Part shown: positions 24,222 to 36,334 of the stretch, one piece after another
Layout: every line of letters starts with the position of its first letter
How positions within the stretch are numbered: the first letter of the stretch is position 1
Source of the DNA: Cylicocyclus nassatus
Lineage: Eukaryota > Nematoda > Chromadorea > Rhabditida > Strongylidae
NCBI GenBank assembly: GCA_958299035.1
Contig: CATQJL010000001.1
Coordinates: forward strand, 49,540,461-49,604,460
Direction: 5' to 3'
Length of the DNA stretch: 64,000 nt
Notes under the pieces: generated by a model
What the model was told of the DNA's origin: nothing
Databases searched by the model: none
What the model saw: only the letters and a program-made list of their open reading frames with translations
Position numbers and translations under genes: made by a program

Positions 24222-26880
24222 GAGCTAGCACAAGATGCGAAAATTTTTATAGAAGTTAATAGTGGGCACAAGATTATCAAAATTGGCTTAACTGGACTAG
24301 ATTATCTTGATGATATTGTATAAAGCATGAACCAGAGCGAAAAATAGCGCAAAGAAGCGCGGGGTGAGATTGGAGAATGGAGATGTAAATGGGCAATTCA
24401 GAATGTATTGCATTTAGTATGCATCGACTGTGACGATGCACTTCATCCAGCCATGTCGCTCTAGGTATAGACAAAAAAACTACATCTCATGTCCATCGCG
24501 TTCGGAAACAAAATGGGCTAGCTTCATATCCATCTTCTTTGAAAGAGGTGAGGTTGGGTGAAATTTCGTTCTGAATCCCGAAACTCCAAAAATATTGCGG
24601 TAGGTCTCCTCCTTTTGGACCTAACAAATCATGTAAACATATCCAATACGTTATACGAATAGTTTCATTCTACTCCTCGGGAGCTGGACTTGAGCTGCTT
24701 GATGGTTGTTTTTCCTGTTTTTCTCATTGCTGGTAGTGTTTGAAGTTATTTCTTTGTCTGTTCCGGTTTTGGCATGCCTTGTGCGTAACATATAAATAAA
24801 TAAATAAACAAAATAAATATCGAGGAATTCAATGTGCCAAGCAAGTCTTAAACAGACACATTACGAACAAAACGAATAGGGTAAAAAATTCTCAATTCTA
24901 TTCTTCGTAGAACCATGCTATATGTATGACAAGCAAGTGGCAGCTTTTTACTGGATTATATTCTATGTAAATCTCAAAATCCATACTTAGGAAACTAAGA
25001 GCGATAGAATACAGTGATACGTAAGCGCATATCGAGCAAGACTAACAAATACAGGAAATACTTCCCGATTTACGTCATGAAGCTCCAATGTTTTGCTATG
25101 ATATCGAAGCTGACTTGGACATTACAATGTAACTTCAAGTAGAAGTCTCACCCCGTTATGTGGAGCCTATAGACCTCGGACAGAGTTCACGCGATTTGAC
25201 CGTAACGATTCAATCGTCGCGATTTCCATTCATTTTCATTTTACATTCAAAAATTTCGGGCTGGAAAAGTAAAGCTGGTGGCATGCAATGAACTCGTAGC
25301 AGTTGTCTTGTCGCGATTGAATTGCGACGGTCAAATCGGGTGAACTCTGTCCGAGGCCTTATGCGAAATAGCAAGAAAAGCATTTTGACAGGCTATCTCA
25401 TCCAAGTTTATTGCTATGCTTGAAGCCTTTCAAAAAAAAAATTACCGGAATTGGATATATTCCTCAAGATAGCTCAAATAGTAGAGTTTTTAACCCATTG
25501 ATTCAGATGCCCCTCCTTAGCTGATGATGAAGATGATTTTTTTGAAACTTGCTAGAATGAAAAACTGAATGATGATTGCACTCCAACCTTCACTAAAATC
25601 TTCTCTCATTCAAGGCCAATATACTAAGGTGTTTGAAGCGTTCAAAACTTTGAAATGCAGAGTTTCAAGATTGGGCACGACCGAAAAATATGCCTGTAAA
25701 GTACTAATAGATAGAGGAAACAACCATTAGAGAAAAAAAGAATGCTTTGAATGACAACTTGGTCGTTTTCTAAATCTTCTTCGCGATCAAAAGTTACGAA
25801 TAAAACTCAAACACCTCTCAAAACACTTGTCTATCATTCTTTTGCCTGATTTATGCATAAATACAGAAAGCCGTTTTGGATCGGCCTACATGATATAATC
25901 GAACTTGTGAAAGTATAAACTTTTCAACCCTCCTTTAGCATTTCCTTTTTCAAATACAATCCACTTCGTAGAGCTCGACTGTCAGATTCACGTGTATGTT
26001 TCGAATTCAAAGGTGTGAAATGGCTGATATTAGAACCCACAACTGAGTTTCACATGTATTTTTGACTATGCTACATTAATCCTAGTTCTCAGAACTAAAG
26101 AGATAGCCATTTAGCGTTTTTCGCAATTGTTCGTCGTAAAGTTTTCTTCAAATTATCCGTATGTGGGCTGTAGAGTAGCACACTCCTCTAACAGGTTTTG
26201 TCAGCCCAGTAGTTAATTAAGCAAGAAGATCAAATAGAAGACATAGGTAGAAAGCAAAAGCTCGCGAATTTTGATGGACCGACGACTTGTACAAGGTGTC
26301 TGAGCAGGGAACTGTTCCCACTCCGAACTGCGATGTCGAAATCAGCCATCCATTCATAAGGTAATTTCATCTGCGTCAGAAGCGTCACACTTTTTTTCCA
26401 CTGAAAATCTTTAGTCGCTATTCATGCTTTGAAATGAGGATACTGTACAATTCATGACGTTCAACTGCTTTGAACTTTTGACGTTTCAAGAAAAGATAAG
26501 CGAGCATTCAGCACGAAACGCTCAACATTTTGAAGACAACTTCGAAAAGGCGTTCACTTATTGAGGTAGAATACATGTGAAAATTTGCAACGCAGGATCG
26601 TTTTCTAAAAATGCAATTTTGAAACTGTTTAGAGTCATTCAAACGAGGAAGGTTGGGTAATGCATGGAATGTTGCAATACAATCAGGATGGAATGCAAAG
26701 CAAAATCAAATTAATAGCTGATTGTGCATGTCAAATATTTAAAGGAACATATGCAAAATGCAGCGAAATGACGATTATATGTTCAAAAGTGGTTCATTAC
26801 AAAAGCGCTATCTTGCGCTTGAACCTTCAGTTCTGACTAGTTCAATATTCCAACCATTTTTTATCACCTTAGTAACACAT
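24222..26880. other. Mostly unannotated AT-rich sequence
   Basis: Contains a (TAAA)n microsatellite at about 24793-24830 and the MITE at 25172-25358. No convincing exons. Confidence 0.45.
25172..25358. mobile_element. Harbinger-like MITE, copy 1
   Basis: Ends CCTCGGACAGAGTTCACGCG and its inverse, with TTA on the right and a decayed left flank. An internal part present in the other copies is deleted. Confidence 0.65.
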
Positions 26881-26884
26881 TCAC

Positions 26885-27120
26885 GACAGGACTCACGGTG
26901 GGTCGTACGTGTTCTACCGTTTCGGACGATACAATCCACCGGTAGGTCGTACGATTCCTGAAGCTCTAGCTTTGCCAGATGACGATGGAATTTGACAAGG
27001 TTCTGGCATATGATTGAGAACACCTTGGCGAAGCCCCAGCCAGAGTGGCTCGGGCTCGGAACATTGTGATATAATCTGTGTTACCTCCATCTGTGGGGTA
27101 TATCGCAGATGGAGATAAGA
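26885..27120. other. GC-richer block, open in several frames on both strands
   Basis: Plus-strand frame GGSYVFYRFGRYNPPVGR, minus frames KFHRHLAKLELQESYDL and SGKARASGIVRPTGGLYRPK are all open across 26890-26990. Donor- and acceptor-like sites exist on both strands. A hairpin (CTCCATCTG...CAGATGGAG) closes the block at 27087-27116. Possibly an exon or decayed gene; the strand is not decided. Confidence 0.35.
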
Positions 27121-27129
27121 CACAGACTT

Positions 27130-28300
27130 CAGCTCAAATTTTTCGCAGAGTGGTGCTGTTATTGAAAATTCTCACATGCACGAGAAATACGGAGAGGTTA
27201 TGCTAATGTTAGCCCATGAAAAATTGTCGATTTTATTAATTTTATTGATTGTTGGCATGGTTCATCTCGCTCAAACCTTACATATATAGGTTTCCTAAGA
27301 TGCTGATTACGAAAATGATAGTCTCAATTCCAACATCGCCTTCTTACAACAGTTTCTGGGATGAAAATCCATGATGTTGGGTTCGTACAGAATGACTACC
27401 GTAACCTTACCGTATATTGCCAAAAATAAAATGAAGCATATTTTGCTAATCAGCGCCTTCGAAAACCCTTGTGGGGAAATTCTCAGAGACATATTTTGAA
27501 TTCTTTTTAAAAAAAACTACCATTTTGGATAAACTACCATTTTGGACAATACGACCCACCCACAAAGGTGCGCAAGTTTGACAAGGTAAGAAAGGTTATG
27601 GTCCGAGCAGTGATCGAAAAATTGGCCTTGGTGAATATGTTGCGCTTTATTTTTGATTCCAGGGTTTGAAAAAGAGAAAGGTAAGCAACGAATGCTTGAA
27701 GAAGCACAGGTAATTTCAACGGGATAGGAATACTTTGCTTCAATTGAATCAAAATTCACTTGAAACAAAATATTAGATGTTAGATCGTATCAAATGTTTG
27801 AACATCTAATTCGCTGGTATTAAATGTTTCAAACATTCAAATGCTCCAAGTGAAATTGAATAAACAATTACTTACTAATTTTGAGCGTGTTTCCAGTAAA
27901 GCATTTTCTTAACCGCTACAAATTTGCACCATACAAGTTTGAATCTAACATACGGCAGAATAATTGCTAAGGGTCAAAACAAATTGAATTTGTTTTACTT
28001 CAACTAAATCAAATTTCTGACCAGAAAAAATCTCGCTGTTTTATGGTAAATTCATTTTAAATATGAAAATGCTGAACGCAAGTATCACGGAGTCATTACT
28101 TCTTTAAATACTCGCATTATCTCTTCCTTTAGTTCTACTTTTAAAAGCTGCAAAGGACTGAAATGTGAGGATTTGGGTTGATTTTTGCACATTTGTCGTA
28201 AATTTTTTCATTTGAAGTTATGGATTGGCAGCAAACCTCCAAAAAGCTCAGCTCAATTATATTCAACTATGGGCATATATATATCAATAACAAGTGCTTT
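27130..28300. other. No supportable gene
   Basis: A small duplication of AACTACCATTTTGGA near 27516-27545; otherwise nothing recognised. Confidence 0.45.
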
Positions 28301-28308
28301 CAAAACTA

Positions 28309-29223
28309 TTAGGTTGTTGCATAAGTTCTGTCCGATTTTTTGCCTAATGTTTGAAGCAGCTGTTCTAAGAGAATTTCATCTCTAATGCGGTACTGTTAGT
28401 ATCACTGGAAAGTGCTTTTCTTGCGCTTTCTAAAGCATATCAAATTTCAGTAAATTTCTTAGTGTTGAGAGATTTCAGGCCTAAAATCTCCAAGTGGCCG
28501 AGGTACGTTCTTACCCTCGAAATACGTTCTTGCGAGGAAATCTTCACAATACGCCCTTCAAGTCAAGTTCTTTCATTGGTTGCGGAGTAAGGGTGCAACA
28601 GGCTAGCATACGCATAAGTTTAGTTTCACGGAGAAAAGTCGTGCTAGCAAAATTTATTGCCAAACACTTATTTTCTGTATAGATGTTTTACAAGCCATAA
28701 CTTTCTGCGAGTAGAAGTAACCGACGACTTCAAAGTTGGAGATGCTAGGATAAAGCAAGGGCTAGCAGAGATCATTCACCAATTTGTTTTCGGCGCTTAC
28801 GTCAATTGTAAAATTTCCATAATTCGTAAATAGGCATGCCACATGCACTGAAGCGAGGTCAAAAAGTGGCTAATTTTTTGTTCGGTCAAAAAATCTCTCA
28901 GCAACGCAGACCCTTTGGGTTCTTTTATAGTGCAAAACAATCTACGAAAGTTTCTCTATCTATCCATTGTCCAGATAAGATGCCTATCTCATAAGGGAGC
29001 ACTGCCATGTCAAAAAAGACATGTCTGAAGAAAAACGCTGTGAATTTTTTGAGTTCTTGCTTCTTCCTTAACAAGGATTTTCGCAGGTTTCAACATGTTC
29101 CTGATAGCCAAGGAATTGCCCAACAAAAGAAAACTAAGATCTTGGAAAAAAGTTGACTTTGAGAGAAGTTATGACATTTTACTCAAAAAATTCAATTCGA
29201 ACAGAACTTATGTAACAACCCAA
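28309..29223. mobile_element. Mariner-type non-autonomous element, 915 bp
   Basis: Ends TTAGGTTGTTGCATAAGTTC and (inverted) TTGGGTTGTTACATAAGTTC, with TA duplications at 28307-28308 and 29224-29225. No transposase was recognised. It is the uninterrupted relative of 3880-11870. Confidence 0.75.
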
Positions 29224-29656
29224 TACAAGAGGAGTGATAAGTGCAAGTCAAGAGCCTCAGCTGATTCCATCAGTAAAGGAAAAATACCAAGTTACTTTAT
29301 GAGGAACACTCACAAAGTGATAGAAGCAGCCTTTTTCACTCAAAGAAGAGCTTGGAGAGAGCGCGACTTATCATAATTGCCCGAGCGAGGAATCATATTG
29401 AGAGCACGCCGTGGCTGTTCGAATTGAATTTCGCACGAAGGCCAATCCCAGCTACAAGTGACTGAATAACAAGCTCAAGATAGAGCCATCAAGAGCAAGC
29501 AGAGCAATAGTTGAGATGTGATGTGCTCAAAATAATAGGTTGCCGCAGAAAAGGTGCATGTGTTACGTGCATTTGTTCTGCCGCATAAATGATGCCTTGG
29601 TGACAAATTTTGTGATTTTTGCTATAGCATTAAAGATGTCTTTCTTAACATATATA

Positions 29657-30537
29657 TTAGGTCGTCCCAAAAGTTTTGTCGGTTTTTTTAAACCACTATA
29701 AAACCACGCACAATAAACACCTGAATGAGTTTCAACATGCACTCGATGCAGCTTTTTCTTCTCTTTCTTATGGATACATTTTCGAGCCACAATCTTGTAT
29801 GCTTTTTTCGATATTTGTTGAAATCTCCATCAGTCAACTTTATCTGCTCAAAGTTCGACTAATTTTTAAAAATTTCATTCTAAAGTTTTTGAAATGTTTA
29901 AGCATGATTCTAATAGAGCAATTTTTGGACTACAAAAATATATTTTTAGATTCTCCGAACCTGTTGCTTTTAGCTTGAAAAAAATTATTTCTTAAGAGGT
30001 CTCGATTTTTGGCAAAGTCATGAAACACACAACTGCAGCGAATACACGGAAGTTTTCAAAATTTCTGCGAATTGAGAAATGATTCTTTTTAAACATTATT
30101 TATGCAGCATGACCAAGTTTGATTTGCCTTCAGAAAGCAGCCTTTTGGAATTTTCGGTACTTTTACGTGGTAAACGTAATCAAAAAGTCGCGGTTTTTAT
30201 TAAATAATTAATTATAACGGACTTGGTAAACGTGGCCCATGCAATTTAAAATAAACAAAATGTAGCCAAAGGTTTGCTCTACATAACATTACCAGCGCTC
30301 TTTGAAATCATCAGGATAAAAATTTTCAAAATTCATGAAAGATTTGGCGTTACTGCTAAGCTGCTCAAAAAGCCATGGCGATAACATAGCAAAGACAAGA
30401 TAGATCAGAGAGAAAATATAGCTGTATGAAAGAGGATAAAAATCTGAATCAAATGGTACCTATCTTGCCCGTGGATTGATGCTCTGTGAGTTTCAGTGAT
30501 CGATGAAAGAAACCGACAAAACTTTCGGGACAACTAA
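29657..30537. mobile_element. Mariner-type element, 881 bp
   Basis: Ends TTAGGTCGTCCCAAAAGTTT and (inverted) TTAGTTGTCCCGAAAGTTTT, then TGTCGGTTT, with TA on both sides. Short open frames inside are not recognisable. Confidence 0.72.
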
Positions 30538-31493
30538 TATGTAAGTTCAACTAAGAAGAAGTAAGGGTAGAGATTACGAAGTCCAGTTTCTTGCAAATCT
30601 GCCTCCGTAAGTAACAAATGGGAGATTTGGAGCGGTTCCAATTTAGTTGGAAACAAAAGGGAAAAAATATGGTCGGCTTCAGTTAGGAGAAAACTCAAAG
30701 CGAAAGTTTCAGAAGAAGTCACATCTTTTTTTGCAGGAAAACCTATCTCATAATCATAAATAATCTACTTCGCAGACTACATTTCCCACTGTAAGAAGCA
30801 GCTACAATTTGTTGAAATTAGGTAAATTACAGCAGTGGCGGACCAAGAGGGCGGGGGTGGCCCTCCCCCAAAGATAACGAAATTTTTGAAAGTAACTTAC
30901 ATGGGTTAAAAAATGTGCAAGTGACTTGCTTATGCCTATGCTTACTTAACATGTTATTCAAAAAATTTTAAAATTTCTATTAACCTTGTAAAAAACTTTT
31001 TTCGGAGTCATGGCTTTTTTCTTATCGTGAATGTGAATTAAACGTGAGATGCTAGCTAAACGCTATTGCTAGTAACCAACAGGGAAGTACCGTGCACGAC
31101 AGGCAGGTCTCACTATAACAATCAAATCACATCACAAATAATCTAGGAATTGTATTGTGTACATGGCATTAATTATTACTTATATTTCGCATAGAACTAG
31201 CAAGGGAGATTTTCATTGTTCCCAGGACGCCAGCAAATAGACTCGCATGTAAACATTCTTCAGGCTTGAAATCAGTGCTGTAGAATGAACACAGTACGAA
31301 ATTATCAGAAGGCAGGAAAAGCATATCATTCTTTATATCATTCACAGTTACTAGATTCAACAGCAACGCTCAGCTCAGCGAGGCGCATTCTCTTATGTAT
31401 AAAATGCCTGTAAGTGTACGGTATCTATCCGGTAGGTAGCCATTTCTCTGCCAATTTTCACAAATTCTTTCGGATTCTTTTTCGGACTTTTCG

Positions 31494-31532
31494 GATCAGC
31501 ACCGCGATAACGATAGTTATCACGGTGCTGAT
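31494..31532. repeat. Hairpin, arms of about 17 bp
   Basis: ATCAGCACCGCGATAAC and its near-perfect inverse (GTTATCACGGTGCTGAT) with a four- to five-base loop. CTACCGTA/TACGGTA motifs flank it at 31420 and 31556, so it may be the core of a small decayed MITE. Confidence 0.7.
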
Positions 31533-32177
31533 TACAATTAGCGTTTCTGGACTTACCTACCGTATACCTACTGCATCCAAACAGGCACTTCCCCATTTCA
31601 AAAGATGGGTGGCTTTAAGCGAAGTCGTGATCTCGATTTACGATACTCCCCTGCATAGCCAGATATGGCGATGCGACGCGAATTGGGCGAGCTCCAGCGA
31701 AGTTAGGGTGGTTTTGCAAATTATGGGCAGTATTGTGGTTTTGCACCAAATGATTTTCTCAGAAAGCTAAAGTATAAAGCCAGCGGGAGTATACGTGGGG
31801 CAGAAAATGTGAAATTGCAAAAATATGGATCAATACTCTGCATCTTTGTTATAAACAGTAATTTTTCTTTGGTTGATTGATTATTTCCACAATTCTGAAA
31901 TTTTTACCTCTGTCAAACAAGGCGGCGAAGGCTGGCACTTCTTGCCTTATATAAACTTCAAGTAACAGGAAGTTAGTGGTCTACTTGATTGTGAGATATG
32001 AAATTGTGAAATGATTTTTTATTCTTTCTTTTTTTTCGTTAAACTTTTTTATTGTTGCCTCAATAATGTCAAAGTGTTATATAGAATGAACAAGAGCATT
32101 CCGATGTTGAAGTGCTTCAAGATTTTTGATGGAAGTGAAATATGAGATGTGCTGCTCGTGACGCTAATGGCTTTGAA

Positions 32178-32679
32178 TTATATGAGATTTGAATTATATG
32201 AGATTTTGAAGACCAATAATCTAGCGACCAAGAAAATCTTTATGATTGCAGCGATTTGCAGGAGTAAAATAGTGGCCTGATACTCGATTTTGAGCTTTAC
32301 TTTGCGTATATTGGCAGAATTTTGGGCTGGTTGATAGGAAATAAAAGCTTTGCAGAAGAGTTGTAGACAGCTTGAAAGCATAAAAACTTCTGTTATGCCT
32401 TGGTTTGCATTTATTTCAGATACATTTGTTGCATACTGTACAAAGGCATCAGTCATTGGACGATGGTGTGTGTTGATCTGTACCTTCTTGATTTTTTTTC
32501 GTCGTTTTCGCTCTCTTGAGCACTTCAAAAGTATGAGGTAGAGTGATCCATGCGAAGTGGAAATGCATAAGATTCCATGGATTTTTCAAACTTTTGATCT
32601 GATATGATATTACCACAAACACATTCCTGCCAATAATATAAGTAAGCTGGCTGACGAGACAAAGTAGGAAAGCAACCAT
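32178..32679 (-). CDS. Two-exon candidate, unrecognised, possibly membrane protein
   Basis: On the minus strand, 32679-32484 is open and begins MVAFLLCLVSQLTYIIG, a hydrophobic start. It ends at a GTACAG donor. A 48-base intron ends at TTTGTACAG, after which 32435-32178 is open and hydrophobic (ATILLLQIAAIIKIFLVAR). The splice sites look real, but the two frames differ by one base. A run of seven A residues just before the donor could hold an indel. It is therefore either a pseudogene or a sequencing error. Confidence 0.3.
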
Positions 32680-33345
32680 CTGAATGTCATTCGTTTGAAG
32701 TATAAGCTGCTCTCATTTTCTCTTATTGACTGACGTTTTGCTAATGCGTCTTTTTATAGGCAGGATAACGCATTCGCAAGCAACTCCAAGTCTTATCACA
32801 ACCTGAAAAAATTCTGTAACCTAATATTAGGCTTTCTAAAAGTATTTTCGCACTTTTTGACGAGCGCCAAATCAGTCAAAAACGGGGTTCATGGATGTTC
32901 GAAGTGATATTAGATGCAGCTTTTGATTCTCTTTCTAGTGGATAGGTTGTCAAAATAAATCCTACCCAGTAAGGTGCTAAAGCTGTCGACTGGCTACCTC
33001 CACCACGTTTGGATTCCACTTTATATAATTTTGTTTGAACCTTCGGCAAAGGTTAAGTGACCACAGACAGAGCAGGTCTAAAAGATGTCTTTTTAGGCTT
33101 TTTCTACCATCGTTTTCCGGAGATATATTTCTCTAGAAATAGCTTCATTTTAACAGCAAGTTAGCTCATGATTGCCTTCGACACTTCACCACATTTATAA
33201 AAGCGAATAAGAGCTTGATACATTGTTTGATTAAGGTTTAACAATGCTCACGAGTTGAACACCTCAACAGTTCTATGTGTGTATAAAAAGGATTGGCATT
33301 AGTGAAATAGACAGTAAGTAACTGTCTGGAAGAATCAGCGTCTTA

Positions 33346-33548
33346 GGCCCCGGAGAGACTTCACGCAATTTGATCGTCGCGACTGAATCGCGACGAGACA
33401 ACTGTTACAACATCATTCCATGCCGATCAACTTGCATTTCGGTTGTGATACTTTTCCAGCCCGAAATTTTTGAATGTGAAATGAAAATGAATGGAATTGT
33501 CCGCGATTGCGTCGCGACGATCAAATCGCGTGAAGTCTGTCCGGGGCC
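33346..33548. mobile_element. Harbinger-like MITE, copy 2, at the ion-channel 3' end
   Basis: 203 bp, ends GGCCCCGGA...TCCGGGGCC, flanked by TTA on both sides. TWA target duplications and GGCC ends fit the PIF/Harbinger group. Its right end lies 17 bases from the channel gene's stop codon. Confidence 0.8.
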
Positions 33549-33565
33549 TTAGACTTGCAATCAAG

Positions 33566-36334
33566 TCATACATCCATGAACAGTAATGTTAGTAGATTGA
33601 TGACTGCTGCCAGAGGGAATACAACTAAGCAAAACACCCGAAGTCTCTTACACCAGCTGAAAGCGAAACGACGAAGTCGGCTATAACAAGTACAAGTAAT
33701 AATGCAACAGATTTTTTGATGGAAAACTAACTCCTTTATTTTGGCACTAGAGATGGCGAGCTCTAATGGCGAACGAATCTTGGAAGCAATCACAACAGTC
33801 GATATCGCCACAGTCTCCAGCAGCAGGTTTATCACAATGTATATCGCTGCAATGCAATAATAGTTTCAGTTTGGGGACAATGTTAGAAGCTCCTGACTCA
33901 CTAAGCGAGGGCAACTGGCTGGTTTTGGGAACAGATGTTTCTACGATTTGAAGAATAGTGCACGTTGCAAGTATGGCTGCAAATCCGAGTGCAAGCTAAA
34001 TGCTTCCACGATTTTTAGAAATCTTATTATAACTCAGATCTCATAACACAAACAGAACTCACCTTTTCAAGGTAGTTAGTACAATCGAATTTGGACCAAA
34101 ACATTCCAAGCACACAGAGTAACGTAAGCACAAGGGATGGTATCACTATTAGAACAATGTGAAATGCCGAGCCTCGTCGCAAATGGATCGTGAAAGTTGC
34201 CTAAGTAATCAGCGCCTGTGTTGAAAACGTGGAAATGTTGAGAGATTTTCCTACCGAGGGTACCGTGTCTGCTTGATTTTCTGCAGCTGTGACGTCAACG
34301 ACCCTCCATTCATTATCAGGCTGGAAAAAACTTGTGAGCTTCGACGTTGATAGACTATGCATGGTGATTTTAGCCATTTTCTTGAATTTTGGTGGCTCAT
34401 ATAGACCGCGCTTTATCTAGCTTTGCCAGACATCTCCGCACCCTGGAAATGACCCGGCTCCGCCCGAATCTGTCACTATTATATTCGTTTAGCGTGCTCA
34501 CTTACCCCCTGTGTCAACTCCTAGCCCCGTGGCACAAACTTTGCAAAAATCGATGAAGTCGATATAGATTGATAGCAAAAAATAGCTACGACACCCGCCC
34601 CGCAGCGAAACGTATGTATGCAAAGTCTGGTTTGGATCGGTTCAAAAGTAGAATTCTATACGGAACATACAAACAGAAACAAACATTCATCCTTATATAT
34701 AAGATTGTACCGCGCTCTTGGAATTTGTTGCGGTTGTTGAGAAATACCCTACAACATTCATCCACCTGGGACTGAATTGAAGTAAAACAATCGTCTAATG
34801 CCAGTGCGGGAACGACACACTATCACAGTTTCTTCTCATCTATTCATGGAGAGTTTTTGATTTTTGCCCTATTCGTTGATCGCGAAATAAATGACTGATG
34901 GATAGGGTAGCATTGTGTAGCACACGAAAGTGATGGACATCAGAGAGCTACTTGAGGTGGAGTCATGAATTTCTTCTTCAGATTGTTCAACTTTTCTAAC
35001 TCTAATCAACATCCGCAGCCTTACAAACGAGTTCTTTCTGTCTCAAACCTCCTCCTTTCCGCTTAGGTTGCCTCAGACTGCGCAGCGTACCTCGAGTACG
35101 CCGCGAGGTCTGGCGCTTAATTACGTCCAAAAATTTCAAATCAGTCTTGATCGTGCTCGAAGCGCCCAGTGGTGCGCGAGGGCACAGCATGCCGCCTATT
35201 CGGAGATTACGAACATCAATAGTTTTTTTTACCGTCTCAATGTTGTCTTTGTATTCTGCTCTTCATTGTGACACATGTTTGATTCATTCTTGAGCCTGTA
35301 TTAGGGAATATTGTATTTTTGTTGCGCAATCAACGGAGACTTCTCTGGGAAGTTACCAGAGTTACCTCGTGCCCAGCCCGACATGACGATGGCACTCCAA
35401 ACTTGTATTACCTAGCTTACGAACCCTCCAAAAACATTTGGCTGCGTTTGCATGATGAACGATGACGCAGGCATTGAAATGCACATGCAGAGCTAATCTG
35501 GACTACTTTGCGACTTTTTGATGCACGTTAGTGTTCACTACAATAATTGAATAAACGGTATCGGTGGCAGCACTTACGAACTCATGAAAGAAGTCCTCCG
35601 CCAATTTGGGATGTAGGTGAAGTTCTTCCAACTTATAGGGCTCGGACCCGAAAGTAACGTTACACTCTTGCTTTTCAAGCGGAAATTGTTTGACCTGCAG
35701 CAAACGTCTTCGCTTTTGAGTCTTCACTTTTCTTAGGTGCATATCAAAAGCCAAATAAATATTCTTACGTTCAGGTCACAGGAGAATGAAATTACCCTAA
35801 CAGCAAAAAGTTCTATGTTACCGTTGCTATTCACCTAAATTCACAGTTTTTAGAGCACTCAAGAAACTATAAATCTTGACTTACGTAAGCGTGTTGTACA
35901 TCGGGTTCTCTTAAGTCTGTCATAGAACTGCTAAATGTGTTAAAATAAAGGCAGCACAGCAGATACGAATGTAACAACCTGTCCCATGGTAATAAATCAA
36001 CTATCCAGATAAGTTTTTTATTGATCAAGAATCCTTCGATTCCATCAAAATGGGATGAATTCCATGCGAGCCTTACATCGTTCCAAGACTGCAAATTTTC
36101 AACCATTTTCTTCGTAGTGCTATTGACTGCAAGAAACAAGAGACTTGCCAAATAGTATTCAAAAGCCATGTCCACCATCTGACTGGGTTCCTTCTAAACG
36201 AAACATATGTACAGGTATTTTAACAAACTTATTTAAAGCAAACTCACGACCGCCAGCAGCCTTGTGTATGAAAGTGTCATGTTCACTAGCACAGGTTCTG
36301 TGGTTACTGGTGAATAACGACCTAAGTTCCTTAC
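33566..36334 (-). CDS. Cys-loop ligand-gated ion channel subunit, 5' exon missing
   Basis: Ten exons on the minus strand: 36334-36248, 36193-35979, 35930-35885, 35834-35769, 35694-35578, 34320-34264, 34200-34063, 33995-33902, 33846-33732, 33656-33566 (TGA stop). Every junction is GT-AG and in phase, giving 341 residues. Seen: loop-D type NDVRLAW; the Cys-loop Cys135 to Cys149, 13 residues apart, with FPLEKQEC; a PDNEWRVV strand; M1 about 208-229; M2 about 243-262, preceded by Glu-Lys and with Leu at 9'; PKT after M2; M3 about 275-297; a very short loop; and M4 about 317-338 ending at the stop. Family knowledge: these are pentameric neurotransmitter-gated channels of the cell surface. Glu at -1' and no Pro-Ala-Arg motif suggest cation selectivity (inference). 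No vicinal cysteines are seen in the loop-C region, so it is probably not an alpha-type nicotinic subunit. The signal-peptide exon should lie upstream of 36334 and was not found. The exact clade is not resolved. Confidence 0.88.
34321..35577 (-). other. Large intron of the ion-channel gene, holding a repeat and an unexplained open frame
   Basis: The other introns of this gene are 48-75 bases long, but this one is 1,257 bases. It joins the exon ending in HEF to the exon starting PDNEW in phase 0, so no coding sequence is needed between them. It contains a Helitron-like repeat (34417-34704) and a GC-richer stretch with an open minus-strand frame (about 35258-35002, roughly 85 codons, basic, with a lysine/arginine-rich centre). 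That frame also has donor-like sites nearby. It could be an alternative exon, a relic of another insertion, or chance. Confidence 0.6.
34417..34704 (-). mobile_element. Short Helitron-like element in the ion-channel intron
   Basis: Read on the minus strand it starts A|TCTTATATATAAGG and runs through a GTATGTTCCG block, a GAACCGATCC block and an ATCGATTTTTGC block shared with 57340-57836. It ends with a GC-rich stretch (GGGCGGAGCC) and CTAG. This start-to-end layout fits a non-autonomous Helitron. The base after CTAG is A rather than the expected T, so the 3' limit is uncertain. It lies wholly within an intron. Confidence 0.5.

Noticed and set aside
35461..35577. Extra channel exons between the HEF and PDNEW exons
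   Set aside because: Short blocks with GTAAGC and GTAACT donors exist nearby, but the channel reads in phase without them and their peptides do not fit the fold.
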